Positions 18,195-26,771 of a DNA stretch of 62,889 nucleotides are shown piece by piece. The notes beneath the pieces are model-generated. The model ran no database searches. It was not told where the DNA came from and was given only the letters and a program-made list of their open reading frames with translations. Both the position numbers and the translations under genes were made by a program. This stretch comes from Spirochaetota bacterium (GTDB taxonomy: Bacteria; Spirochaetota; UBA4802; JAFGJZ01). The stretch spans positions 1-62,889 of the forward strand of contig JAQIBV010000057.1 in NCBI GenBank assembly GCA_027858855.1, in the 5' to 3' direction. Each line of letters opens with the position of its first letter. Position 1 is the first letter of the stretch.

Positions 18195-18698
18195 ATGATT
18201 GAAGGTACATCGCGAATTATTGGTCATTTGCATGCCAATCAGGTTCTTGTAGAAAAGTATAAAACTCCTGAACAAGGTTTGAATGACGCACGGCAACGGC
18301 AACTTGATGAGTTGAAACAGCGTGACCGTTATGTACGAGAACACGAGGCTTCACATATAGGCTCTCCGGGGGTGCTTCAATATGGAGCGCCATCATACAA
18401 TTACCAGATCGGGCCGGACGGACGTCCCTACGCGATTGGGGGTTCGGTTACACTCGGAACCCGACCGTCTAAAGACCCTGAAGATGTTCGCGCTAATGCT
18501 GCTGCATTACGAAAGGCTGCACTGGCAAACAGTGACCCCTCTTCTCAGGATCTGGCTGCGGCATCGGCAGCTACGGATATGGAGATGCAGGCTGATCGAC
18601 AGCTTGCAAACAGGTCTGCCGCGGCCTATCGCTCCATGGAATTTGAGATGAACCGTCCTCAGTATCCACCCGCACCAACCTATAACTTCTTCGCCTGA
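18195..18698 (+). CDS. SprA-related putative metalloprotease
   Basis: A 167-residue protein with the segment REHEASH (His50, Glu51, His54) followed by IGSPG, then YGAPSYNYQIGPDGRPYAIGG and GTRPSKDPED. This arrangement is that of the SprA-related family, proposed metallopeptidases with a compact HExxH. The C-terminal half is alanine-rich helix with a proline-rich end. No signal peptide is present. AAGGAGG lies 6 bases before the ATG. It stands alone between two gene-free regions. Proteolytic activity is inferred from the motif only. Confidence 0.75.
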   Translation: MIEGTSRIIGHLHANQVLVEKYKTPEQGLNDARQRQLDELKQRDRYVREHEASHIGSPGVLQYGAPSYNYQIGPDGRPYAIGGSVTLGTRPSKDPEDVRANAAALRKAALANSDPSSQDLAAASAATDMEMQADRQLANRSAAAYRSMEFEMNRPQYPPAPTYNFFA

Positions 18699-19117
18699 TT
18701 GAAAAAATAAGCTATTCTGTTTATGCTGAAAACCTTGCCCAATTAAGGTATCCTTGCGGGTAGTCTTTAATGAAACTGTCGAACTATATTCTGATGAATA
18801 ATAATCCAATTTGATAATTGACTTTGAACTGCTTATGTTCTGGTTTTTTACAGTTATAATGCTGTTCAGTGTATAGTAAAGTTGTAATATTATATCTTGT
18901 ACTTTAAAAAATCAGTTCCGTTTCTAATAATTGACTTTTTCGCTCATGCTACTTTGTGGTTCTCTGTTTATATTTAGGTTTTAGCTAAAAATTTTTTCTT
19001 TTGTTGCAAAAAACCGGAACTCTTTTGTAGTAGGTGTAAATAAAATAATTAACTGTGTTAAAAAAGTGTTCTTTTTTATAGAAACGGCATACTTTAATGC
19101 ACAAACAGAGGAAGATA
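18699..19117. other. AT-rich gene-free stretch
   Basis: 419 bp without a credible ORF, RNA fold or strong hairpin. It must carry the promoter of the aldolase gene, but I see no good -35/-10 pair. Confidence 0.4.
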
Positions 19118-20122
19118 ATGGCTAAAGAAAATGAAGTGAGTTGTACGGAAACCAAACGTGGTTCATGGCTTACGTATCGCCCAGATATCAAGGTACTTGA
19201 CTGTACTATCCGTGATGGAGGACTGGTTAATAATTTTTATTTTAAGGATGATTTTGTAAAAGCAGTCTATTCTACCTTGTTAGAGATGAATGTTGATTAT
19301 ATGGAGATCGGAAAAATTGTAAACGAAAAGGCTCTTGATCCTTCTAAATATGGTATTTGGAACTACTGTAAAGAGGATGATATCCGTCGTGTTATCGGCG
19401 ACAATGAGGGAACTGATCTTAAAATTGCAGTAATGGCTGACATAGGCAGAACTTTTCAAGAAGATATTCGTCCTAAAAATGAGAGTATTGTTGACATGGT
19501 TCGTGTGGCCACCTATATTCATCAGATTCCGGCAGCTATTGAGCTTATAGAGGATGCACATAAGAAAGGGTACGAGACAACCTGTAACCTTATGGCTGTT
19601 TCAAAATGTTCAAAAGATGATATTAAAGAAGCTCTACGTATTATAGTGGATAGTCCGGTTGATGTTGTCTATCTGGTAGATAGTTTCGGATCGTATTATT
19701 CCGAACAGATTCGGGATCTGACTCGGATCTATCTTGAAATTGCTGAGTCAAAAGGTAAAAGCCTCGGTTTTCATGGTCATAATAATCAGCAGTTGGCATA
19801 CGCGAATACTCTTGAAACATTAATTTGCGGAACAAGCTATCTTGATGCAACAATCGGTGGCCTTGGTCGTGGTGCAGGTAATTGCCCGTTGGAGCTTCTT
19901 ATCGGTTTTCTTAAGAATCCAAAGTATCATATTGTGCCTCTGCTAAAATTCATTCAGGATTACATTGTGCCACTTCAGAAAGAGATTCATTGGGGTTACG
20001 ATATAGCATATATGCTTACAGGTCAGCTTAACGAACATCCACGCTCGGCGATTAAATTCATTGAAGAGAAGGGCACAGACTATGTTGAGTATTTCAACAG
20101 TCTTTGTGATGTTCAGGAGTAG
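19118..20122 (+). CDS. HMGL-like aldolase (DRE-TIM family), substrate unknown
   Basis: A 334-residue TIM-barrel protein of the HMG-CoA lyase/4-hydroxy-2-oxovalerate aldolase family. The first strand reads LDCTIRDGG, with the catalytic Arg-Asp pair. Metal ligands lie in GFHGHNN, and the C-terminal segment GGLGRGAGN is present. It has no dimerisation tail of homocitrate or isopropylmalate synthases and no partner dehydrogenase, so a catabolic aldolase or an unassigned synthase branch fits best. I use ATG 19118, behind AGAGGA, rather than the ATG at 19097. A very strong terminator ends the transcript. Confidence 0.82.
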   Translation: MAKENEVSCTETKRGSWLTYRPDIKVLDCTIRDGGLVNNFYFKDDFVKAVYSTLLEMNVDYMEIGKIVNEKALDPSKYGIWNYCKEDDIRRVIGDNEGTDLKIAVMADIGRTFQEDIRPKNESIVDMVRVATYIHQIPAAIELIEDAHKKGYETTCNLMAVSKCSKDDIKEALRIIVDSPVDVVYLVDSFGSYYSEQIRDLTRIYLEIAESKGKSLGFHGHNNQQLAYANTLETLICGTSYLDATIGGLGRGAGNCPLELLIGFLKNPKYHIVPLLKFIQDYIVPLQKEIHWGYDIAYMLTGQLNEHPRSAIKFIEEKGTDYVEYFNSLCDVQE

Positions 20123-20200
20123 TTAATACGAACAATCTATCGTTTATATGATAAAATTTACTGATTTTAAAATTTGAGTTTTTCAATCGTTACAGTCTGT

Positions 20201-20253
20201 CGTTAAAATAATAAAAGGAATCGTTTATAACGGTTCCTTTTATTATTTTAACG
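20201..20253 (+). terminator. Very long terminator hairpin after the aldolase
   Basis: A stem of about 23 pairs: GTTAAAATAATAAAAGGAA opposite TTCCTTTTATTATTTTAAC, with a G-U pair near the loop. The loop is TTTATAA-like. The A/T-rich outer part gives T-runs on both strands, so it should end transcripts from either side. Confidence 0.85.
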
Positions 20254-20309
20254 GCCATTTCCCTGAATAAAATTAGGTGGACTTACAGCTGTTTCATGAA
20301 TATTGTAGT

Positions 20310-20315
20310 TATAAT
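20310..20315 (+). promoter_or_regulatory. -10 element TATAAT of the rubrerythrin promoter
   Basis: A consensus TATAAT lies 25 bp before the rubrerythrin start, with a poor -35 (TTACAG, spacing 20). This suggests an activator- or extended-type promoter. Confidence 0.45.
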
Positions 20316-20339
20316 ATAAATTATTCTGGAGGAAAAGTT

Positions 20340-20915
20340 ATGGCTTCATTGAAGGGAACACAGACAGAAAAAAATTTGCTTACAGCTTTTGCGGGCGAAT
20401 CGCAGGCCAGAAACAGATATACCTATTTTGCAAGCAAAGCTAAAAAAGACGGATATGTGCAAATAGCAGATATTTTTGAAGAGACAGCAAATCAGGAAAA
20501 AGAGCATGCCAAGCGTTTCTTTAAATTTTTAGAGGGTGGCGAAGTTCAGATAGAGGGCTCTTTCCCGGCTGGTGTTATTGGGGCTACCGTTGATAACTTA
20601 AAAGAGGCTGCGGCTGGTGAACATTATGAATGGTCACAGATGTATCCCGATTTTGCCAGGACAGCAGCAGCAGAAGGTTTTGACCAGGTCGCAAAGGTTT
20701 TTGAAGCTGTTTCAATTGCCGAAAAGCAGCATGAAAAGCGTTATCTGGATCTGATGGAAAATATTAAAGCTAACCGTGTTTTTAAACGTGAAAAGCCGGT
20801 TGTCTGGCGTTGCAGAAACTGTGGTTATCTGCATGAGGGAAATGAAGCGCCTGAATTATGTGCAGCCTGCGCTCACCCCACTGCACATTTTGAAATACTT
20901 GCAGAAAACTGGTAA
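20340..20915 (+). CDS. Rubrerythrin
   Basis: A 191-residue rubrerythrin, the peroxide-reducing di-iron protein of anaerobes. The ferritin-like part contains the Glu/His ligand motifs (GESQARNRY, ANQEKEHAKR, EAVSIAEKQHEKRY). The C-terminal rubredoxin domain contains two Cys-x2-Cys knuckles, CRNCGY and CAACAHP. GGAGG precedes ATG 20340; the longer frame adds a tail across the promoter. Flanked by terminators on both sides, it is transcribed alone. Confidence 0.97.
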   Translation: MASLKGTQTEKNLLTAFAGESQARNRYTYFASKAKKDGYVQIADIFEETANQEKEHAKRFFKFLEGGEVQIEGSFPAGVIGATVDNLKEAAAGEHYEWSQMYPDFARTAAAEGFDQVAKVFEAVSIAEKQHEKRYLDLMENIKANRVFKREKPVVWRCRNCGYLHEGNEAPELCAACAHPTAHFEILAENW

Positions 20916-20940
20916 AAACGTTTATTATCAAATAGTTAGT

Positions 20941-20970
20941 AAAAAAGACGCCCTAATGGGCGTCTTTTTC
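20941..20970 (+). terminator. Intrinsic terminator after rubrerythrin
   Basis: AAAAAAGACGCCC pairs with GGGCGTCTTTTT around a TAAT loop, followed by T residues. Confidence 0.93.
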
Positions 20971-21127
20971 TTGCCTTGTTTGTGTCTTTTCCCGTGCTTT
21001 TCGTATCTCTTTGCCTTGCCTTTTCTTATCGTACCTTTTCGTGGCGAAATACACCTCCGTCCCCATTTTATTAATAATGAACGTATGCACCTATTTGTTT
21101 AATAATGAACATTTGTTTATTATTGTA

Positions 21128-21147
21128 TTGACAGAATTTTATTCTGT
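21128..21147 (+). promoter_or_regulatory. -35 hexamer overlapping a candidate TetR operator
   Basis: TTGACA (21128-21133) runs into a palindrome ACAGAAT-TTT-ATTCTGT at 21131-21147 with perfect 7-base arms. A repressor bound here would block RNA polymerase. The adjacent gene encodes a TetR-family protein, so autoregulation of the tetR/RND pair is the natural reading. The -10 is not clear. Confidence 0.6.
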
Positions 21148-21156
21148 AGTATCAAT

Positions 21157-21186
21157 CTGTTTCTGTTTCTGTTTCTGTTTCTGTTT
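21157..21186 (+). repeat. (CTGTTT)5 simple sequence repeat
   Basis: Five perfect tandem hexamers lie between the candidate operator and the tetR coding region. Slippage here would change leader length by 6 bp steps without touching any reading frame. Confidence 0.9.
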
Positions 21187-21278
21187 CGTCTTGTTATATA
21201 TGTCGGATGACCAGTCCGTTTTGTCATGAGTTGTTTTAAATTGAGTTTATACTTGAATTTCAAATTGAGGAGCTCTTT

Positions 21279-21902
21279 ATGCAGGTGCTGAAGTCCGAAG
21301 TTCGGGATTCGATACTGAGATCTGCCGAAAAACTTTTTCTTAAAGACGGTTTTGAGAAGGTTTCTATGCGTTCAATTGCTCAAACTTCCGGTATGACTGT
21401 GGGTAATGTTTATCGCTATTTTAAGAATAAGGATGATATTTTCGGTGCACTGGTAGAGTCACTTTTGGGCGTTTTGACAGAGGGGTTGACCCATGAGATA
21501 GAACCGTTAAACCCAGATGATGCTGATAAGCTTTTTGAAAAGTACTTTGATCGTTTTGAGTTGTTTACGAGTATTGTGATAGCACAGCGACGCAGTCTGA
21601 TACTGCTGTTTAATAAAAGCCATGGCACCAGTTATGAGAATGAGTATAATCGTTTTGTCGGAATGATGGCGGATCATTTGCGGGATCATCTTACGGAGAT
21701 GGGGTGTGATCCGTCACTTTCGGAGTATAATGGATTTTGTGATGTGCTTGCTCATATGTTTCTGCAGGGTGTTCTTAAGGTGCTATTAAATGAGCCAGAT
21801 AAAGAGGCAATGGGGAATATAATGCAGCTACTCAGGATGACGGTTGAATCTATTCCGGGTTATATGAAGTTTTTTGGAGGCGATGATGCGACGCGTGATT
21901 AA
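21279..21902 (+). CDS. TetR/AcrR-family transcriptional regulator
   Basis: A 207-residue repressor. The N-terminal helix-turn-helix reads FLKDGFEKVSMRSIAQTSGM then VGNVYRYFKNKDDIF, typical of TetR. The helical C-terminal ligand domain shows no recognisable specificity. The start is preceded by GAGGAG. Its 3' end overlaps the RND gene by about 17 bp, so it most likely controls that efflux gene through the palindrome at 21131. Confidence 0.92.
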   Translation: MQVLKSEVRDSILRSAEKLFLKDGFEKVSMRSIAQTSGMTVGNVYRYFKNKDDIFGALVESLLGVLTEGLTHEIEPLNPDDADKLFEKYFDRFELFTSIVIAQRRSLILLFNKSHGTSYENEYNRFVGMMADHLRDHLTEMGCDPSLSEYNGFCDVLAHMFLQGVLKVLLNEPDKEAMGNIMQLLRMTVESIPGYMKFFGGDDATRD

Positions 21903-24900
21903 CTATTTTATAACACATAAACGTATTACCAATATGGTGATAATGCTGGCTTTTCTGTCAGGGATTCTCTCGCTGACACTGGTTAAAAAGGAGATGTTTC
22001 CTGATGTCTCTTTTGATGCAGTTCAGATCCGTACTGTTTATCCCGGAGCCTCGCCCGAGGATGTTGAGATCTTTGTTACCGATGTGATTGAGGAGAAATT
22101 ACTCGAAGTCGAAAACATACAACGCATGAGTAGTACCTCCTTCGAGAATTATTCGGTAATATCGATTCAAATTGACAGTGATGCCAATGACCCTGATAAA
22201 ACAAAAGATAATATTCGTGAGGCTCTGTCGCGTGTTAATAATCTGCCTACAGCCGTTACCGAACGTCCTCAGTATATCGAGATAAAATCTTCTAATATGC
22301 CGTTATTTGAGATAGCACTAACCGGTTCGAATGAGCCAGAGCTTAGACGCTATGCAAAATCCCTGGAGACCGGTTTCAGAGAATTAAAGGGTGTGGCTCG
22401 TGTTGATATAAAAGGCTATCGTAAGCGTGAAATCCTGATAGAAGCTGATATGGATCTGTTGACAGAAAACCAGCTTCCGTTCAGCCAGTTGGCTGATGCA
22501 ATAAGAGCGCGTAATATACGTAATACCGGTGGTACACTTGAGTCTTATGTTTCGGACAAAAAGATTGTTACTCTATCTGAATTTAGAAATCCTTTTGATG
22601 CTAAAGATGTAATAGTCCGTAGTAATGCTCTGGGATTTTATTTGGCAGTTAAAGATGTTGCTAAAGTTAGCGACACATATGAAGAGCCGGTAACGCTGTA
22701 CAGAGCCAACGGTCAACGGGCTATAGGTCTTACTGTTATCGCCAATAGCGAGGCTGATGTAGTAAGTCTGGGCAGCAAGGCAAAAAAGCTGCTCGCCGAT
22801 TTCAATAGCAGTCTGCCGTCGGGTGTTAGTGCACGTCTGGTTGGAGATAACTCTATCTTGACAAGCATCATGATAGATATGATGATCTCTAATGGTCTTA
22901 TGGGCTTTGCTCTTGTCCTTTTGATTCTGTTTGTCTTTCTTGATTTGCGCAGTGCTTTCTGGTGCGCTTTTAGTATACCATTTTCTATAGTAACAGCATT
23001 TGCCCTGTTTTCTGTTTTGGGGCTTACAATTAATCTTATCACTCTTGTTACATTGATTCTTTTGCTAGGGATACTTGTTGATGATGCTATTGTAATAACC
23101 GAAAAAATTCATGTGATAAAGAGCGCTGGTAAAGAGGGGCGAGAGCATCTTGTTGATGGTGTTATAGCTATGTCATTCCCGGTAGCGGCATCTGTATTAA
23201 CAACAATACTCGCATTTCTTCCTCTAAAGTTCGTTCCGGGTGTTATGGGGCGTTTTATGAGTGATATCCCTCTGGTTGTAGTTCTGCTTTTAGTTATATC
23301 TTTTATAGACGCAGTATTTTTTATACCTTCTCATATGAGTCATAAAAATCCTGTAAAGAGTAAGGCGAATCCCGGCTTTTCTATCGTCAATCGGTTAATG
23401 CTAAAAAGCACTGCTTTATATGAGAGACTGATTATTAAGTGTATAAAGTGTAAAGAATTAGTTCTTGCAGGTTTTGTAATCGTTTTAGCTCTGCTTTTAA
23501 CTTTTGCTACTTTGAATATTGATTTTTTGCTTGATGAGGATATCGATCCCGACATGTTTCAGATAATTGTCGAGGCACCTGACGGTACTTCTATCGAAGA
23601 AACGGAACAGAAGGTAAAGTCGATAGAAAAGATGGTACTAGAAACTGTACCGGGTAATGTGCTTCAGGGTTTAGCCACTGAAGTAGGTCACCATGATACC
23701 GATTATTTTGGTGTTTCGTTGGGACTCCATTCAGAATGGGCGCTTTTAACAGTCAATCTGATACCGTCATCAAAACGCGGAATTACCTGTGAAGAACTTA
23801 TCGAGCGTATTAAGCCAAAGGCTCAGGTGCTTAAAGATAAACTTGACCTTGTTAAAATAGAAACTGGAATAACTGCTGCGTTGCCTATTGGCAAAGCCCT
23901 GGATCTGGCTGTAGTGTCGGATAATAATGAAGAGCGATTGTTGCATGAACAGCAGATTGTTAATTTTCTTAATACGGTTAAAGGAGTTAACAATATACAG
24001 ACTACCACACTTAAAGGAAAGGATGAATTAGTTGTTCTTCCAAATCATAAGGAGCTTGCACGAGTTGGGCTAACCTCTGCGGATGTTGCCATGGCGATTC
24101 GCTCTGCATTTGAGGGGGAAGTCGTTACGACAAGCCGTATCGATGGTGAAAAGATTAATTATCGGGTAAAGCTTCTGGATAGTAAAAAGTTCAGAGAAGA
24201 CCGGTTGTTAAAGATTCCTGTGGCAAACACTGAAGGGCGAATGGTTCGGCTGGAGCATGTTGTGAGTCTTGCAGAACAGCAAGCTGATGTAATGATAATG
24301 CGTGAAAGTGGCAAGCGTTCAATAAATATAACTGCGGATGTTGATAATGATCATATAACATCGTCGCAGTTGAATAAAAAAGTAGCTGAGTTTTTGAATA
24401 CTAATCCTTCGCCTCAGACACATTTTGTTTTTGGTGGTCAGGCGGCCGAGTCGGCTGAGAGTCTATCAGGCTTTCTCTTTGCGGGAATTTTCGTATTTGT
24501 TTCGATCTATTTTATACTGGTTGTGCTATTTGATTCTTATCTTTTGCCGACGTTGATTATGTCTATTATTCCTTTTGCTGTTTGCGCCTCATTTTTAACA
24601 CTATTGATCCATGGCAGGCCGCTTATAATGATTTCAATGCTGGGAATGCTTGGGCTTATCGGTGTTGTTGTTAATGATACAATAGTTATGATTACTCATC
24701 TTACATCGAGATGTGAGTCTAAAAAATACAGTATTGTGCAGTGTGCAAATGCTGCATCCGCACGGTTACGCCCGGTGGTTCTTACGACGCTTACAACCTT
24801 TGCCGGACTATTGCCTGCTGCTTACGGTGTCGGAGGCGATATCCCGTCTGTGCGGCCAATGGTTCTGGTGATGGCGTGGGGATTGCTTTTTTGCACAGTT

Positions 24901-24960
24901 GTAACTCTGATTTTTGTTCCTGTACTTTATTCAGTTGTAAGGCCACCGGTTAAAAGCTAA
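21886..24960 (+). CDS. RND-family efflux permease
   Basis: A 1024-residue inner-membrane proton-driven exporter of the AcrB/HAE1 type. The layout is one N-terminal helix, a periplasmic porter domain (YPGASPEDVE), helices 2-6 with LGILVDDAIVITEKI (acidic proton-relay pair in TM4), a second periplasmic domain and a second helical half with VVNDTIVMI. GGAGG inside the end of tetR points to ATG 21886; the upstream TTG at 21874 is less likely. Unusually, no membrane-fusion or TolC-type gene is nearby, so the partners lie elsewhere or the pump acts without them. Confidence 0.92.
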   Translation: MRRVINYFITHKRITNMVIMLAFLSGILSLTLVKKEMFPDVSFDAVQIRTVYPGASPEDVEIFVTDVIEEKLLEVENIQRMSSTSFENYSVISIQIDSDANDPDKTKDNIREALSRVNNLPTAVTERPQYIEIKSSNMPLFEIALTGSNEPELRRYAKSLETGFRELKGVARVDIKGYRKREILIEADMDLLTENQLPFSQLADAIRARNIRNTGGTLESYVSDKKIVTLSEFRNPFDAKDVIVRSNALGFYLAVKDVAKVSDTYEEPVTLYRANGQRAIGLTVIANSEADVVSLGSKAKKLLADFNSSLPSGVSARLVGDNSILTSIMIDMMISNGLMGFALVLLILFVFLDLRSAFWCAFSIPFSIVTAFALFSVLGLTINLITLVTLILLLGILVDDAIVITEKIHVIKSAGKEGREHLVDGVIAMSFPVAASVLTTILAFLPLKFVPGVMGRFMSDIPLVVVLLLVISFIDAVFFIPSHMSHKNPVKSKANPGFSIVNRLMLKSTALYERLIIKCIKCKELVLAGFVIVLALLLTFATLNIDFLLDEDIDPDMFQIIVEAPDGTSIEETEQKVKSIEKMVLETVPGNVLQGLATEVGHHDTDYFGVSLGLHSEWALLTVNLIPSSKRGITCEELIERIKPKAQVLKDKLDLVKIETGITAALPIGKALDLAVVSDNNEERLLHEQQIVNFLNTVKGVNNIQTTTLKGKDELVVLPNHKELARVGLTSADVAMAIRSAFEGEVVTTSRIDGEKINYRVKLLDSKKFREDRLLKIPVANTEGRMVRLEHVVSLAEQQADVMIMRESGKRSINITADVDNDHITSSQLNKKVAEFLNTNPSPQTHFVFGGQAAESAESLSGFLFAGIFVFVSIYFILVVLFDSYLLPTLIMSIIPFAVCASFLTLLIHGRPLIMISMLGMLGLIGVVVNDTIVMITHLTSRCESKKYSIVQCANAASARLRPVVLTTLTTFAGLLPAAYGVGGDIPSVRPMVLVMAWGLLFCTVVTLIFVPVLYSVVRPPVKS

Positions 24961-25766
24961 AACAATGCTACCAAATGCATTTGTGGCTATAACGATTGTA
25001 AAAAAATCCAAATAGGTGTGGGTTTAACTCGTGAATTACCTGGTTTTTAATGATAAAGGCAAAATGATTTTGAATCTGTTGCATGGGCAGGCTGGTACAT
25101 GTGCTTATCGAGAGTCATTGTCTGATTAATATATATCTAAAATGATAATTCACATAGCCCTATAGCGTGCATCCGTTTTATAGTATATTGGGTTATGGTT
25201 TTGGATTATTATCCGGTATGTTTTATTCTCTGCGACTTCTGCGAGAAATATTTTTAGAGAATACTGCACTTGTGCGGAAGCGGTCAAAGTATGCGCATAA
25301 ATAAATGTGACATCTTTATTTTAATTAATATTTCAGACTTTGTAATCTAACTAAACAGAACATTTGCCTGAGCGCCATTGAGCCTTCGCGCCTTGCACTT
25401 TCACACCTTCGCGTCTTCGCGTGAGGCTATCCTTTCCCCAAAATTCCTGCCTGTACCAAATCATGCGTAAATGTGTTTGTTAATTCTTAACTTATGAAAC
25501 TGTTTGCTGAAGTAATTATTAGAATTCTTTGGCATTTGTAACGGGGGGCACCATCATAAAACTATAAAAACCAATAATGAAGTCAGAGTCTGCTGATTTT
25601 GTCTGATTCTGCTGTTATGTTGCAAAATATTTTAAAAAAGACTGCCCTTGTGGACAGCCCTTTTGTTAATAGTGCCTAATGTTGCATTGGTGTGCTATTG
25701 TATAATACGGTATCACACAGCAATACGATGTGAATTGCCTACACCAATAATGTAGACAGATCTTAA
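24961..25766. other. Large gene-free stretch (806 bp)
   Basis: No ORF here has both a start signal and plausible composition. Around 25380-25432 there is an island of GCGCC/TTCGCG iterations (CCTTCGCGTCTTCGCGTGAG) much richer in GC than its surroundings. The reverse-strand terminator at 25634-25661 closes the lipoprotein operon. An inverted pair CATTGGTGT/ACACCAAT lies near 25683 and 25740. The rest is AT-rich with nothing recognised. Confidence 0.5.
25634..25661 (-). terminator. Intrinsic terminator of the lipoprotein operon
   Basis: Read on the reverse strand: GGCTGTCC, loop ACAA, GGGCAGTC, then TTTTTT. Two wobble pairs occur in the stem. It lies about 105 bp after the stop of the last lipoprotein gene. 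Confidence 0.8.
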
Positions 25767-26756
25767 TTATTCAAGCTCAAGCGCATGTTCCCAAAAAGAA
25801 TAAATGGCGTTTCCATCCTCGCTGTCCTCAATGTATTCGACATTCATGTTCGTCATAACCGTACTGTTCTCGTACGAGGTGTCTACAGACGTTGTGGTAT
25901 TCTTATTATATTTCAAGGGTAGTGAGTCATCTTCGCCATACACTGCATAATCAATTACATCATCATAATCAGTGTCTACACCGTCAGCGATTTCGTCGCC
26001 GTCAACATCTATACCGTATCCAGATTCCTTTTCTCCAGACTCTAAAGTATAGTAGCCATGACTAAGTTGCGTTCCAGTTTCACCAACAACTGAAGAGTCG
26101 GGTTTTATAATTGACCTACAGATAAGCGTTGTTGTTTCAGCCTTGGTAATGCGTCCGTTATAGATATAGGTGATCTCCTCCAGCCCATCAGACGGCAGAT
26201 CTTCTTTCTTCCACTCGCCAGTATAAATTTCTTTCTTATACGATTTTTCTGCGTATCCGCTGTAGGCAGAATCCACAGTATCTCCCAATATGTCGCCCTC
26301 GTAAGCACTATAAGTATTATCATTTATAGGACGGTTGAAATCAGTAGTATTATATTTTATATTATATAAATTAAATTCAACATACGTTTCATCTTCTCGA
26401 TTTGACTCATCTTTGTGTGACCAGGAATAGAGCTTATCGAAGTTTTCTGTAAACTGGTAGTCCAGCGTTAAGGTAAAGGTATTGTCGTCCTTAAACTCCA
26501 GCGTCTTTACAACCTGAGTAACTGGTATTTCAGTTTCTATCTGTGATTCTATATCACCTGTTGCTGTATACTTTGTTTCAGTCTTTGTAATTTTATCGAC
26601 ATTTTTAGTTCTGGAAAATGTCTTTCCAGCAAGCTCTACATTTTGCGCGCCCTTGGATCCTTTTTTCGCATTCACTTTGTCTAGCGAGTCATCACAGCCA
26701 GTTATTAGTGGCAGTGACAGGCCAATAAGCATCATTATTGTTACTATTCGATTCAT
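25767..26756 (-). CDS. Putative lipoprotein, paralogue of its upstream neighbour
   Basis: A 329-residue lipoprotein. The signal peptide ends in the lipobox ITGC (Cys21). The mature part starts with a short DDSLDKVNAKKGSKG linker, then a beta-rich region with long Tyr/Thr-rich strands and an acidic, calcium-motif-like stretch DVDGDEIADGVDTDYDDVID. It shares length, order of motifs and phrases such as AGKTFS, YAEKSYK and TGEWKKEDLPSDGLEEIT with the gene at 26772, so the two arose by tandem duplication. AGAGG precedes the ATG. Function unknown; a surface or periplasmic role is likely. Confidence 0.8.
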   Translation of the reverse strand: MNRIVTIMMLIGLSLPLITGCDDSLDKVNAKKGSKGAQNVELAGKTFSRTKNVDKITKTETKYTATGDIESQIETEIPVTQVVKTLEFKDDNTFTLTLDYQFTENFDKLYSWSHKDESNREDETYVEFNLYNIKYNTTDFNRPINDNTYSAYEGDILGDTVDSAYSGYAEKSYKKEIYTGEWKKEDLPSDGLEEITYIYNGRITKAETTTLICRSIIKPDSSVVGETGTQLSHGYYTLESGEKESGYGIDVDGDEIADGVDTDYDDVIDYAVYGEDDSLPLKYNKNTTTSVDTSYENSTVMTNMNVEYIEDSEDGNAIYSFWEHALELE

Positions 26757-26771
26757 ATTATTCGCCTCTCC

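Larger units (their letters stand above)
20916..21278. other. Intergenic region: terminator, tetR promoter/operator and hexamer repeat
   Basis: 363 bp with no gene. It holds the rubrerythrin terminator, two copies of TTAATAATGAAC about 30 bp apart (near 21069 and 21099), a TTGACA-containing palindrome and a (CTGTTT)5 tract before the tetR start. Confidence 0.6.

Noticed and set aside
21011-21229. ORF across the hexamer repeat before tetR
   Set aside because: It encodes a Cys/Phe repeat generated by (CTGTTT)n and crosses a terminator-to-promoter region.
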